A stretch of DNA of 64,000 nt from Cytospora piceicola (lineage: Eukaryota; Ascomycota; Sordariomycetes; Diaporthales; Cytosporaceae). This document shows, in pieces, positions 46,078-56,808 of this stretch. Both the position numbers and the translations under genes were made by a program. Below the pieces are notes generated by a model. It saw only the letters and a program-made list of their open reading frames with translations, searched no databases and was not told the origin of the DNA. The stretch spans positions 930,001 to 994,000 of the forward strand of contig JALQBC010000012.1 of assembly GCA_023375675.1 (NCBI GenBank), in the 5' to 3' direction. Within the stretch, counting starts at the first letter, position 1. The number at the start of each line of letters is the position of its first letter.

Positions 46078-47952
46078 CTATTGCTCCGAGAGCGACCTAA
46101 GCTTCTCGCTCGCCTGTTGTACGGGCAGCCAAGCCGGCGGGCCGACCCTCGTCGGCGGCCTCGACAGGTCCGACGAGATCTCCTCGCGGACCTTCTTGCA
46201 CCACTGGAGCAGCGCGTCCTCGAAGTCGACCCACACCCCGGGCTTGGCGTTGTACACCACGCCCAGCGCGTCCAGCTTGAGCGGCTGCACCTCCCACCTC
46301 AGCTCGGCCGCCTTGGCCCAGTACCGCAGGTTGTCGGCGCACCGGTAGGGCTTCTGCGTGTCGGTGTGGAAGGTCGCGATGGCGCCGAACCGCCGGCGCG
46401 ACTTGCGCACCGCCGCGTTGTGCAGCTGCACCAGGCGCAGGCCGCTCTGGATGCTCTCCAGGAACGGCGTGGGGAGCTCCTCGGGGTCTAGCGGCTTGGA
46501 CCGGTCGATGGGCGTCCACTCGGGGAGGGGTGGCACCTGCATCATGCGGCCGTCCGGCGCGGGGAGCTTGGTCGTGTTTTCGGACCCGTCCAGCATGCTG
46601 AGTATGAAGGCGTATTCTCTCTGGACTTCGGTTCCTGCGGGCCAGTCCTCGTCCTTCAGCCACGTCCAGGAAGCGCGCTCGGCGGCTTCGGCGGCTTCGA
46701 GTTCCTCCTCTTCCTTGAGCATAGCGAGAAGCCCTGAAGCCCAATCCTCCATGATTTGAACCTCATCGTCCCGCATCCCGCCCTGGAAGTCACGTGTTGC
46801 CATGCGCTTGAGCATCTCCATGACGTTGAACAGTTCCTTGCGCAGCTCCTTCTCCGGCTTGATGGAGTCGAGGCGCTCGGGCGCATCATGGGAGGTGTAG
46901 TACACTTTGGCGGCGCGTATGGCCAGGGTTATGACATCGAGGATATGCATTCCCTGTATCTCCCACCAACCCGGTGCTTGTATAGTGGCCTTGGAGAGTT
47001 GTCGGGCGTGCGATGGTGGCGTAGGCGAGTCAGTGGGCGATGTGACTGAAACGCACGAGGTCTGGCGTGAGCGGCCCGTCACCCCCGGGAACGGATTTAT
47101 CCTGTGTTTCTTCGCATGTTCTACAGCCTCACTCGCTATGATGAGGGCGGTCCTGAGATCGGCCTTCAGCTGCCTGATGGAAGGCGGCTTGGGTACAGGC
47201 TTCTCCCGGTTCTTATATGTACTTGTCGTAGGTGGGAGGATATCAGGGTCCGGATCCTCCCAGTCGTCGGAATCAAATTCGTCGTCGTCGTCGTCGTCGC
47301 CAATTGGGCTGTAGGTCATTTCCCCGCCGAAATGAGCCGTGGGCCCCATGTCGGGGCTAGTGCCCAGGCTCGCGTAGCTCGAGTCTAAATCTGATGTGAT
47401 GATCTTTGGGGTGTTGCCAGACGCCGTGGCAAAGTCGTATGAGCCGAGGCTGCTTAAGTCTAACGTTTGTGCCTTTGCCTGTCTATTCTTGCGAGCCATC
47501 GTGGCACCCTTCCCGTCGAGTAAGCCAGTCCGGGCAAAATAGTATTGCAAATGTGCTATGCTTCCCAAGCTCAGTACACTTTCTCTGCTCCTTGCCGAGG
47601 CTGCAAAGTCTGTCCCCTGTGGCCTCATAAACCCTCTTTTCTTCGGGCCGGTTGGCTTGTCGGCTACACCAAAATCACCGGTAGAGTGGCGCACATTTGT
47701 AACGGGTCCCAGGCCGAGGGCTGGGTTCCTGGCTGGAGTGAGGAAGCTGGCGGAGGATTGACGGCTGGCGTTGGAGCCGGAAGAGTCGCTACCCAGGGAC
47801 AGTCGAGTGGTTCTCGAGCCATGTGAAGATGTGGAAGCCACTGAGACAGAGCGTGGGGATATTTCGAGGTCTGCCATATCATCATGTAGGATGAACGTGG
47901 GCTTGTGATCGGGAGGTGGTGTCTGAGATCGATCGTGGTGGGTGGTATTCAT
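46078..47952 (-). CDS. Uncharacterised conserved protein, 624 residues
   Basis: Single exon on the minus strand. The first 290 residues are rich in S, P, T, D and E, with an acidic stretch (DDDDDDEFDSDDWEDPDPD) and probably disordered. The C-terminal half is ordered and helical, with WWEIQGMHILDVITLAIRAA, SIKPEKELRKELFNVMEMLK and SWTWLKDEDWPAG, and a long final helix-rich part (RRFGAIATFHTDTQKPYRCA). It has no signal peptide, membrane segment or catalytic motif that I can name. It looks like a conserved filamentous-fungal protein of unknown function, judging by its ordered, aromatic-rich C-terminus. I cannot assign a pathway; the neighbour on the left is a convergent helicase gene, which says little about its role. 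Confidence 0.8.
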   Translation of the reverse strand: MNTTHHDRSQTPPPDHKPTFILHDDMADLEISPRSVSVASTSSHGSRTTRLSLGSDSSGSNASRQSSASFLTPARNPALGLGPVTNVRHSTGDFGVADKPTGPKKRGFMRPQGTDFAASARSRESVLSLGSIAHLQYYFARTGLLDGKGATMARKNRQAKAQTLDLSSLGSYDFATASGNTPKIITSDLDSSYASLGTSPDMGPTAHFGGEMTYSPIGDDDDDDEFDSDDWEDPDPDILPPTTSTYKNREKPVPKPPSIRQLKADLRTALIIASEAVEHAKKHRINPFPGVTGRSRQTSCVSVTSPTDSPTPPSHARQLSKATIQAPGWWEIQGMHILDVITLAIRAAKVYYTSHDAPERLDSIKPEKELRKELFNVMEMLKRMATRDFQGGMRDDEVQIMEDWASGLLAMLKEEEELEAAEAAERASWTWLKDEDWPAGTEVQREYAFILSMLDGSENTTKLPAPDGRMMQVPPLPEWTPIDRSKPLDPEELPTPFLESIQSGLRLVQLHNAAVRKSRRRFGAIATFHTDTQKPYRCADNLRYWAKAAELRWEVQPLKLDALGVVYNAKPGVWVDFEDALLQWCKKVREEISSDLSRPPTRVGPPAWLPVQQASEKLRSLSEQ

Positions 47953-48640
47953 TTTGATGGTTGTATGGACAGTTTACGTGACGACAGGAAGTTCGACAAC
48001 GAACAACAGACTTGAGGCAAAGATAAGAATGGAATGAACTGGAAAGAAGCAGAGAGAATGTTTGGTAGTCAAGCAGTGCTATGCGTAAGGACTGTGACGT
48101 GTTTCGGAGCAAATACCGTCCTAGTTACGTGACTGGAACTCGGTGCCTCGCGAGCCGGAACAGTAAACAAATATTAATTGATCATAAAATAAATAAAATA
48201 AAATAAAAGGGGGGAGGGGCCAAATTCACCCAGCAACGACGTGGCGAAACGTGGTAAAGGGGAGGAACAAGACAAGAGCGTCAGCAGCACTTTGCAATGG
48301 CTTGTTTTGGCCGTTTCTGCGACTATTGGATGATCAGAACGAAAGAATTGACAAGAGATGGGGAAGAGAGAGGATGGCCAGAGCAGAGCAGAGCAGAGGG
48401 CAGAGCAGAGTGAAGCGCGCTGACATACAGAAGAAAAGAGTCCCACCTAAAGAGGGGGTCCCAAAGAATTGCTCGTGACATCTGAAGCGAGGGTGGAGCA
48501 CACGAACGTGTGAGCAGGTGTCGATGGCGGCAAGCAGGGTTTAGTTGCGAGGGGAGTTGCAGGGGATTGCAGGGGATCTTCCGCAGTCCTGGAATTGGCC
48601 ACAGGGCTGCTGGCGGCCCTTTCCCTCAGTGGAGATAACT

Positions 48641-48676
48641 TGGGTACCTAAGTACCGAGGTACCTACATAGGTAGT
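48641..48676. repeat. Palindromic GGTACC/CCTACATAGG cluster
   Basis: Overlapping copies of the GGTACCTA-type palindrome with variants, matching the repeats at 12957 and 48813. Confidence 0.75.
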
Positions 48677-48812
48677 CAAGTTAATAGTCAAGTAAATACC
48701 CGGCAAAACCCACCTGGGGACTCCAGGACAGGGCAGCTGGGCAGTCCTGGCAGTTGAGGTCAACGGGATCCAATGGGAGGTTTTGGGGGGTTTCAGGGGT
48801 CCTCCTCGAATT

Positions 48813-48860
48813 GGGTACCTACCCAGGTAGGTGCCTAGGTAGGTACCTAGGTAGGTAAGT
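48813..48860. repeat. Longest CCTAGGTA palindromic cluster
   Basis: About 48 bp made of repeated CCTAGGTAGGTA and GGTACC units; the longest of its kind in the window. Confidence 0.85.
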
Positions 48861-51485
48861 CTACGGATTACTGTATGTGCTGGTATCCCGGATTCAATAG
48901 CCCCCGTAATCAACTGGGGAGCTCAGCTGGGCAGGTGCCTAAAACACCTGGGCAGACGTCAGTCCGCCCGATCCGAGCCTTCATTGTATGGTATTTATTA
49001 CTTACTTGTGGAGGACACGGTATTGCGGACGTGTTCGAAGTTAAAGCCTAACACCACCTCTTCTCCCTTCGCGCAAGGGGCACACACACGCCCGGGTAAC
49101 TTTTCCGGAAGGTATCGAATAAGGATTGCTCAACATGGCAACTGACAGTCTAACTAATACCATCCTGCGGTCTCTCCGGGTAGAATCATACCATACCATC
49201 TCGAATCAGTGGATAGTACCATCAGAGGAGGTTCCATCCTCGAGAACGTGTGATCGTGTTGTGATCTTGATCTTGATTCTTGTCGTGGAGGTCAAGCAAC
49301 CTTCAACCCCGAGAACGACCTCGGTGAGTTGGATCATCCGAAGGGCTTCGTTATGCCAGCATGTCTAGATGGGCCAGAAGTTTCCTGGAATTGGAAAACG
49401 TCATGGTAATCAAACGAAATGAGATCAGGCACACCTTCACGAGGCAGCCAATAAGCTCCACGCTCGGCCGGTTACTTCAGCCTTGCCACAAGCCCGTCGT
49501 GTGTGTTGTGCGCGCGCAGCGGTCACTCCGCGAAGTGCTCTGTGTGTTAGACCCCACCAGGATGCCTTGGTATCCATCCAGTGTGTCTTGCATATCGATA
49601 CTAGTAGCGGGCTGGCTAATGTACTAAATAAAGAAGCAGTGTTGAGGACTCAAGTCTTGCCGGGACCAGACCGTCAAAGACTAACACATATATCAACGTA
49701 CAAGACAGTTCTGGATACCTAGGTATTCAAAACCGAGCTGGAAGCTTGGTGAGAGACCTGACCTCGGTCATTGGGTTACCCAGGGCTGCCAGGTACTGTA
49801 TCCTTGCGCGTCGGTTCCGTAACGTTGCGTGCCGGCCTGTGTTTCCGTTAATATGCAACGGGCCGCCCTCCCGGTACTTCTGTCCCTGCCCAGCCCCTTG
49901 TAAGTCCAGTGTGCCTGTGTGCCTGACTAGACTCGTTTAGTTTCAGACCGTCAAACATGCAGACACGTCAGGCACGTCAAAACGGCACCTAGTCATCCCT
50001 AGCTTGGCAGCTGCTTGGCTTCTGGGGACCTCCAGACGGGACAAAACACGGCAACACGGACAGACCCAATACCCGCCCAACTCTACCATGTATGTACCGA
50101 GGCGACTGCTGATGCGGTTCTCAAGTCTCGATCCTTGATGCTCGGTCCTCATCACGAATGCCGAGATTGGTGGAAATAGCAGAATCTCCACAAGAGCTGT
50201 GAAGCGCGCACACTTGTTCTCACAATAGGGTCTCGGTTCCTGCCGTCCCTTGCTCCCTCTTCCGTTAATCCTGTTCTTTTTTCTATTGTTTTGTTGACAT
50301 CGCCATCTGGCCTGGTATCCATAGAGGAAAAAGGTCTCCAGACAATTCCCAGTCTCCGAGTTTCGTGTGACCCATCTCGCTAACCTAAAGCAGCACCACA
50401 AGAAACACAAAGCTGGGAGGAGAACGATGCGCAAAGGCCTGTGAATATCCTTTCTACCCCGTGGAGTACTTAATCTGTACCTAGGTGCCCTGTAATCAAG
50501 CGACCTCGTGGCGACTCGCTCGCCGACGCCGAGCCGGAAACATACAAGCCTGCGGACCAATTACAAGGCTGAGATGGGGCCCAAAATTACCGGTTTAGTG
50601 GATGTGTGGCACTCATAGTGATGACCCTGGAGCTCCCATCAAATTTGTAATTCCAGAATCTCATGTCACTCAACAATATGCCGAGGATGCCTGGGCACAT
50701 ATTACATTTTGTAAACAACTCATTGCCTCGTCACACATTACATCAGAAATATGATCAATTTGCATGTATACATGTTATATCAGAGCCAGAATTGAATGTT
50801 GCTCTTCCCGAGTAAAAGAATACGTGAGCGCAACTACACACATCAATGAGACCGCAGAGCTGAGCTGACATATGCAGATTAGTCGGTGCTGCATGACAAG
50901 TGCTGCTGCTTGAAGACATGACTGACGTTGGATCCATTCTTGGTCGGGTTTTGGTTATAGCAGGGCCACTTCTGTTTCATGTTTTGCTTGATTTCATCCA
51001 ATTTCTTGTTGTCATCTGAAATGCCGGGCTTACTAGATTAGCTTGACTTGTACAAGTAGCGTCATGCTGAAACATTGAATCGGTCGTCTTTTGAGTCAGT
51101 GTGTGATATTGCCTGCTGCATAAAACACAATTCCAAATCGTCAGATCGTCTCCCTTTATTCAAGCCTGCCCAAGTACGGTTTAGCTCTCCCGTTGGAGAC
51201 TCGCCAGTGCCAATATCAGGTATAGTTCCTTCTGTTTCCCGGCTGCCCATCATCGCCCAGCCTGCCAGGTGGTCGGTACTGTGTACCTAGGTAGTCTAGA
51301 AGGCCAAGAAGGCCCCGAAGGCCCAGAAAGGGCCCTGTCCTGTGGCCCGTTTCGGCAAAGTTGCAACTGCCAATTTGTGTGATTCTCTCAAATCTCAATC
51401 CCAATCTCAATTTCGATCTCGACTTCCAATCGACACTAGCAAAGCCGCGCTGTGCGGGTGCTGGTACTCGCAGGCTGGTACTGCT

Positions 51486-51487
<2 letters not shown>

Positions 51488-51518
<31 letters not shown>

Positions 51519-51525
51519 TGTTGCT
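51488..51525. repeat. CTG/TTG trinucleotide microsatellite
   Basis: About nine CTG units followed by TTG-interrupted units, in the likely leader or promoter of KAR9. Confidence 0.85.
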
Positions 51526-51810
51526 CATTAAACCTTGCGAGACCCTTTCCAACTTGTTTGGTTTCCTCTTCCTCCACTTCTTTCCCGCCTGAACAATAAT
51601 CTCGCCCGTCTCGATCTCTCCGAGGAGCATCAGTCCCAGCACTGCCTAATCACCAAAAAAGAGAACAACGACATCACATCTGGAGCCATATCTCATATGA
51701 CCGTTTCATCATCCATGTGCTGCTAACGAACCTACACGACCCATCGTCAACCTGCCAGGCCTGTATCAGAGTTGAAATTCGGCTACTGAACTACCTACTG
51801 CAGGCGCACA

Positions 51811-51845
51811 ACCGACCGACCGACCGACCGACCGACCGACCAACC
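51811..51845. repeat. CCGA tetranucleotide microsatellite
   Basis: About seven head-to-tail CCGA units in the KAR9 upstream region, ending in CCAA variants. Confidence 0.85.
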
Positions 51846-52189
51846 AACTAACTCATCACATACACACCACACACTCACTCCAGGAACCCCCACAGAAATT
51901 CATCGACCGTGCAGCTGCAGCGTGCAGCGAATATCTACCTGTTTACCCAGCGACCCAAGCACTGTCACATCTTGCACACAAGTCGCTTCTTTTTACTAAA
52001 GAAGAAGACAGAGAGGACAAGCGTTTTTCAAGTTTGGAAGACCGTTTCTAGGCAGGGCAGCGACACCGCTCACAACCCGTGGCATGTAGGCACTGAAAGT
52101 CCAGGAGACGTGTTGCAGCTTGTCTAGTTGCAATCACCTTGCTCCGTGTCTCACCCAGGGTTTCAATATCTGACGGTAACACTGCTCAG

Positions 52190-55100
52190 ATGCCCGGCCT
52201 GGTCACTGGCCCTGGCGAGGGCAGCCCTCAACTCTGGCAGGGTCCCGCTGCAGACTCGTTGCCGTCAACGCAGGCGGCCGTTGTAGACGCAGGTCGCTCA
52301 GCCCAGCTCACTGGCCAGGACGAGCAACGCGTGCAGGCCAATGAAAAGAAACCGACCTTCGCCGACGTGTCCAACGATCTCTCCTGGCTAAGCCCACTAA
52401 TGGACGACGATGCCAACGGCTCGTCGTCCGCCGTCTCCCCGCCAGAGCCTACCAGTAACAATATCAACAATCCCCCCAAAATTCCGGCCCCGTCACTTCA
52501 ACAACCCACCACGACTTCCAACACCACGCTGAACCCCCAGCCCACCGCCAACGCCACACTGCCCAAGATTCACATGTCAATTCAGCAGCCTCGAAAACCA
52601 TCACCCGGACTTGCTGCGCGATTAAAGGCACTCGGTATCGGAACCACAGAGAAGATATCGCCGTCACCCACCGTTAACGAACGCGACGTAGGCCGCTTGT
52701 CCGAAGACCAGCTACGTCAAATCGAAGAATATCACCGACAACACGAACCGAAACCTGTGATAGAGCGCCGGGGTCGCCCCTGGAGGGGTCTCGTCCGCAT
52801 CCCTTCCAAGGCGAGCCTAAAGTCGGCAAAATCTGATAAAGACATTGTCACCCCCGAGGACGTGAACGTACCGGCCATACAAATCCTCGACAGCCCGGGC
52901 ACGGAGGAGCCGTCCGAGCTGGCAACAAAAGTTGAGACGCCCGAGCCGGCTGAGCTTCCCGAGACGGCACCGAAGGTCGAAACGCTTGAGCCGGCTAACC
53001 CTCCCAAGACGGCACTAAAGGTCGAAACGCCCGAGCCGGCTGAGCTTCCCGAGACGCCTCAGCCTGTCGATATGGATACGAATAAGTATCGGTTGCCCGA
53101 TCACACAAACGGTAGTGACACCAAGGTCACTTTGGATACGCGAAGGGAACACGTTGAACGCGATAGGAGGCCGCCTCTTTGCTCCGTGTCCTCCGAGTCC
53201 CCCGAGGAGACGCCCCCACCGGTACCAGAGAAGGACACACCACCACCACCTACACAGTCATTTGACCAGCAGGACTATTTCAATCCACTGGGGCTGCATC
53301 GTACCGGATCGATTTATACAATATCTCGCGCCTCTTTTACAAACCAACTTGCACAACTAACATCGCTGCAACTTCCTGATGCCGAGTCGCTGGCTAGTAA
53401 GGTCGCCTCAATCCCCACAGCACAAGCAGCCGCGAAGGCGTTGATAGGCGCTGCCGAACAAATTCGAAGTTGGATCTCCAAGGCATCGGAGGTCATTTCG
53501 GGATTGGACAGTGACGATGATGTCGAGTGGTCTGCAGCAGGTGGCCGCGAGGGCTTGGAGGAGGTGGAAGGCGCCACGACACGCTTTGGAGAGCTGATAA
53601 ATGTCTACGTGACTGCAATCGAGGAGCTGCAGAATCGCACCGACATTGGTAATGTTTCTGCCGAGGACCTCACAAGGGCCGTCACCCAGATGGAAGCCAT
53701 CATGTCGGAGTGGACCCACACCCGCACAACGCTTCGTAGCGTTCGGGGTCAGGTCGAGATCGCCATGGAATGGGAAGAGCTTTGGAATGTGGTGCTTGGA
53801 GAAATCACAAATGAGTTGGATGAGCTTTCTCGCTTAGTCTTCGAGATGGAGGAGCGGCGACACAAGTCAGTCATGGCAACAGCAGGTGGTGACACCGATG
53901 ACATTGGCGAGTTGGGGACGCTTGCGGAGAAACCCCGGGCGTCTACCCGACCGCAACCTGCGAACCATCGCTTCGGCCTACCAGCCTTCCCCATGAGTCC
54001 CAGTTCTCCAGGCGGGCCCACGATTTCCCAGGACGACTCCAGCCTCCTTGCGTTGTTTGCCAGGATGCAACCGCTCAGAGCCTCTTTGGATTTTCTACCA
54101 ATGCGACTGTCCGTCTTCGAAGCCCGTGCGGAAAAGTCATTCCCGACTGCTTGCGATGAGCTGGAGATGCGGCGGGACAGCCTAGATGCAAGCTATCGGA
54201 AGCTGGAGAAAGATGCCGAGGGATTACGCAAGGAGCTGGGAGAGGACAGGTGGGTGCTGGTATTCCGCGGGGCGGCCCGGCAGGCGCAGAAAATGTCCGA
54301 GTCCGTTGAGCGCAGCGTGACGAAACTCAGGGAAGCAGTCGACGTCGGCATGCACTTGACGAATTTACCTGCCTTTGTGAAGAAGATTGAGAGTTACGAC
54401 GCAAAAAAGACGCATTACAGTCCTGCGATCGATCGCGTCCTACTCATCATCGACAGGGGTGTGAAAGATCGCCTAACGGTGAATGGAGAGATATTGAGGA
54501 TGAGCGTGGAAATGCAGGCAAGGTGGGAAGAACTGAAGAACCAGATGAAGGATATGGACTTCACGCTGGAAGAACTCCATGCCGACAGGGGAGGGGGTCA
54601 TCTGCGAGACTCTGTTTCAAGTATGCTGTCGAACGATTTATCATCTAACGTTGGCAGTGGCCTAGAGACTCCTCAAAGCTCGCCGCCTTCTTCCGTCATT
54701 ATGTCAGGGCTCGGTATAGAGACCAGGACACCAGGTGCGAAAACGAGTACATCGAGTCGTACTCGTCGGTCGTCGAGTAGTATGAGTAGCCATCTGCCAC
54801 AGCCGGCACGGCGCTCAATATCAGCCAATACGCCTAGTATTCCTCGAAAGCCCGTCTCGAGGCTTTCCACCTACGGCGGCCTGACAACGCCTAGCCGTGA
54901 ACGCTCAGCCACTCCTACTGCAAGCCGGCTTGCGGGTAGCTTACCACGACCAACTTCTACATTGGCTCACCGTCCGAAATGGAACAGCTCCACAAACACA
55001 AACAACCTCGATACCGGCCACAACTTCAAGCCTCTCACTCTCACCACTCCAAGCCCGTACGCCAAGAGGACGCCTAATTCTTTGCGCTGTCAGTCTTCCC

Positions 55101-55540
55101 TCGCTGCTCCTATGGGATCAAGGCTTTCAATGCACAGTCCACTACGAGAATCGACACCATCTCCCAATCCAGAAACCACGCCATCCAAGCCACCGAGCAA
55201 GATGTCATTCAGGGATCGTCTGGCCGCATCGGGTACCCACGCACAGCAGAGCATGTCCAAATTCCGGCCGGAAGGATCATCAGCTCGACGGACGTCATTG
55301 CAGCCACCACGGCCGAACGGCCTTGGAATATCACCGCGCCCTGCCAGTTCTCTCGCTACCACCAACCGTCGGGCTAGTATGCTGCCGCAGCCGAAGTTTA
55401 GGAGGGAAAGCAGTGTCGCTGGTCGACAGAGCCCCATGCCGTCCTCTAACCTTGGGCTAAAAATTGGCCTCAGTAGGAAAAACAGCACTTCCTCATCAAA
55501 TGATAATAGGGCCAAGGACAGACCCCCTTTTCGAATTTAG
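52190..55540 (+). CDS. KAR9: KAR9-like spindle-positioning protein
   Basis: Single exon from ATG at 52190, 1,116 residues. The N-terminal 380 residues are proline-rich and disordered, with three copies of a 15-residue unit. Residues about 385-800 form the KAR9 helical region (ASKVASIPTAQAAAKALIG; EEVEGATTRFGELINVYV; AMEWEELWNVVLGEI; SESVERSVTKLREA). The C-terminal 300 residues are basic and rich in S, R and P, a usual microtubule-plus-end tail, and hold two S-x-L-P motifs in basic context (SHLPQPARRS, SMLPQPKFRR), similar to EB1/Bim1-binding SxIP sites. In yeast Kar9 links EB1-bound microtubule ends to myosin to orient the spindle. The assignment rests on the helical-core pattern and overall layout. 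Confidence 0.85.
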   Translation: MPGLVTGPGEGSPQLWQGPAADSLPSTQAAVVDAGRSAQLTGQDEQRVQANEKKPTFADVSNDLSWLSPLMDDDANGSSSAVSPPEPTSNNINNPPKIPAPSLQQPTTTSNTTLNPQPTANATLPKIHMSIQQPRKPSPGLAARLKALGIGTTEKISPSPTVNERDVGRLSEDQLRQIEEYHRQHEPKPVIERRGRPWRGLVRIPSKASLKSAKSDKDIVTPEDVNVPAIQILDSPGTEEPSELATKVETPEPAELPETAPKVETLEPANPPKTALKVETPEPAELPETPQPVDMDTNKYRLPDHTNGSDTKVTLDTRREHVERDRRPPLCSVSSESPEETPPPVPEKDTPPPPTQSFDQQDYFNPLGLHRTGSIYTISRASFTNQLAQLTSLQLPDAESLASKVASIPTAQAAAKALIGAAEQIRSWISKASEVISGLDSDDDVEWSAAGGREGLEEVEGATTRFGELINVYVTAIEELQNRTDIGNVSAEDLTRAVTQMEAIMSEWTHTRTTLRSVRGQVEIAMEWEELWNVVLGEITNELDELSRLVFEMEERRHKSVMATAGGDTDDIGELGTLAEKPRASTRPQPANHRFGLPAFPMSPSSPGGPTISQDDSSLLALFARMQPLRASLDFLPMRLSVFEARAEKSFPTACDELEMRRDSLDASYRKLEKDAEGLRKELGEDRWVLVFRGAARQAQKMSESVERSVTKLREAVDVGMHLTNLPAFVKKIESYDAKKTHYSPAIDRVLLIIDRGVKDRLTVNGEILRMSVEMQARWEELKNQMKDMDFTLEELHADRGGGHLRDSVSSMLSNDLSSNVGSGLETPQSSPPSSVIMSGLGIETRTPGAKTSTSSRTRRSSSSMSSHLPQPARRSISANTPSIPRKPVSRLSTYGGLTTPSRERSATPTASRLAGSLPRPTSTLAHRPKWNSSTNTNNLDTGHNFKPLTLTTPSPYAKRTPNSLRCQSSLAAPMGSRLSMHSPLRESTPSPNPETTPSKPPSKMSFRDRLAASGTHAQQSMSKFRPEGSSARRTSLQPPRPNGLGISPRPASSLATTNRRASMLPQPKFRRESSVAGRQSPMPSSNLGLKIGLSRKNSTSSSNDNRAKDRPPFRI
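52931..53065 (+). repeat. Three 45-bp tandem repeats inside KAR9
   Basis: Three head-to-tail 45-bp units (52931-52975, 52976-53020, 53021-53065) encode 15-residue units beginning KVETPEPAELPE-like. The last unit diverges at its end. Length in whole codons keeps the frame, so copy number can vary. Confidence 0.9.
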
Positions 55541-56808
55541 AAGTGGTCTGGTGTTCCCCTATGTGGCGATACCTCGGCTGGCCTTCGCTACCGAGTTGAT
55601 CGGGGGCCCTCGTATCGCCATCCATCTACAGCGTTCACGACAAGTGCCTTTTCAATATTCTTCGTCCATCATTTTCGACTGTTTTCTACCGTCACAATTG
55701 AAATTCAAGCACGGCGTTTAGGGAAAGGTGGCTAGAGAGGACGGCTAGCTCATGAGAATATTATCTACATATCGATTATACGATCCGCATAGGCTGACAC
55801 ACTGATTGACGTCGTTCATACTTGGCTGGACCTAAGGAGAAAGGTCTTGCAACGTACATTCGGAAATGAAGAGAGGGGGCAGAAGTAGACGCTCATGTGT
55901 AGTGTCGGCCATACTTTTAAGGTCGAGGGAAAGTGGACGATATCTCCCAGGTAGGGCAGACTCGACTGGTCAGCCAGATAACATGAAGATAGCAAACTCG
56001 GGGCCTTTATAAAGGGCTAGTATGGATTTTATTTTTGTTTTGGGCGTGTTTGTTCATGATTATACCCCGTAGATTTGTTTGTAAGGTTGAAGCGGATGGG
56101 CTGGAGGCAATATCGAAAGCCTCGTCTGTGTATATATTCTCATAAAGTTCGCTTGAGTCTGCTTCTTCCAGTTGATACCCCATCCTTTAAATAGATCGCT
56201 CAATTGAAAGTATCTATCATGCTTGCTCAATTAGCCACAGTCTTCCACATCATTTCCCAGGATATAAATCCTTGCTAAGATGTTCCATGAACAGCAAGCG
56301 AGTATGGACATCAATCTGGTGGTGGTGGGGACGGAGGAGCTTGGGCCACCGACCTCTGCAGCCTACTTAGACTAGTACTATGTAGGTATTATCTTACAAG
56401 CCGCTTGAATCCTTGCAGTGAGAAGGCAACGGCGCCATTGCATCGAAAGCCACGTCCTGCACGTCCAAACCGTTTGGGACAATCTCCATGGTTTATGATC
56501 CTTTCCGATGGGCAAAGACAGGCAGCCCAGGCAACGACGCCTCTAAGTGTCGCTCCAAGACGCGCTCAGGGATGTGGTGTTCATGAACCTCAAGGGGGGT
56601 TGGGCAATCTTCGGTATCCTGCCTGGCCAGATGTAGTGCAAACGGTGAGTTGGGTAGGTATAAAAGTCTCCGTCTTCGTCTTCGTCGTGACAAACAGGAG
56701 CTGGGAGGCATTCAAGTCTGTCAGCATCGGGCAGACCTCCCATCTCATTGTTCCCCATCAACCCAAGTCTCCTACCGCAATCATCCTTTCAATCTTGCTT
56801 CGTCTATC
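55541..56808. other. Intergenic, KAR9 to ankyrin gene
   Basis: No gene seen in about 1.27 kb. The last 300 bases contain open frames on both strands without a fitting start or recognisable content, and are probably leader. Confidence 0.55.

Larger units (their letters stand above)
47953..52189. other. Large gene-poor region upstream of KAR9
   Basis: About 4.2 kb with no supportable gene. It holds CCTAGGTA clusters (48641-48676, 48813-48860) and lone copies (about 49718, 50479, 51285), a GCAGA repeat near 48381-48410, a CTG microsatellite (about 51488-51525) and a CCGA tetranucleotide array (51811-51845). The last kilobase is probably the KAR9 promoter and leader. Confidence 0.55.

Noticed and set aside
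49943..50560. 205-codon minus-strand open frame
   Set aside because: No recognisable motif, runs across a CCTAGGTA repeat, composition like intergenic DNA.
51811..51845. CRISPR-like repeat array
   Set aside because: It is a simple CCGA microsatellite without spacers, in a eukaryotic genome.
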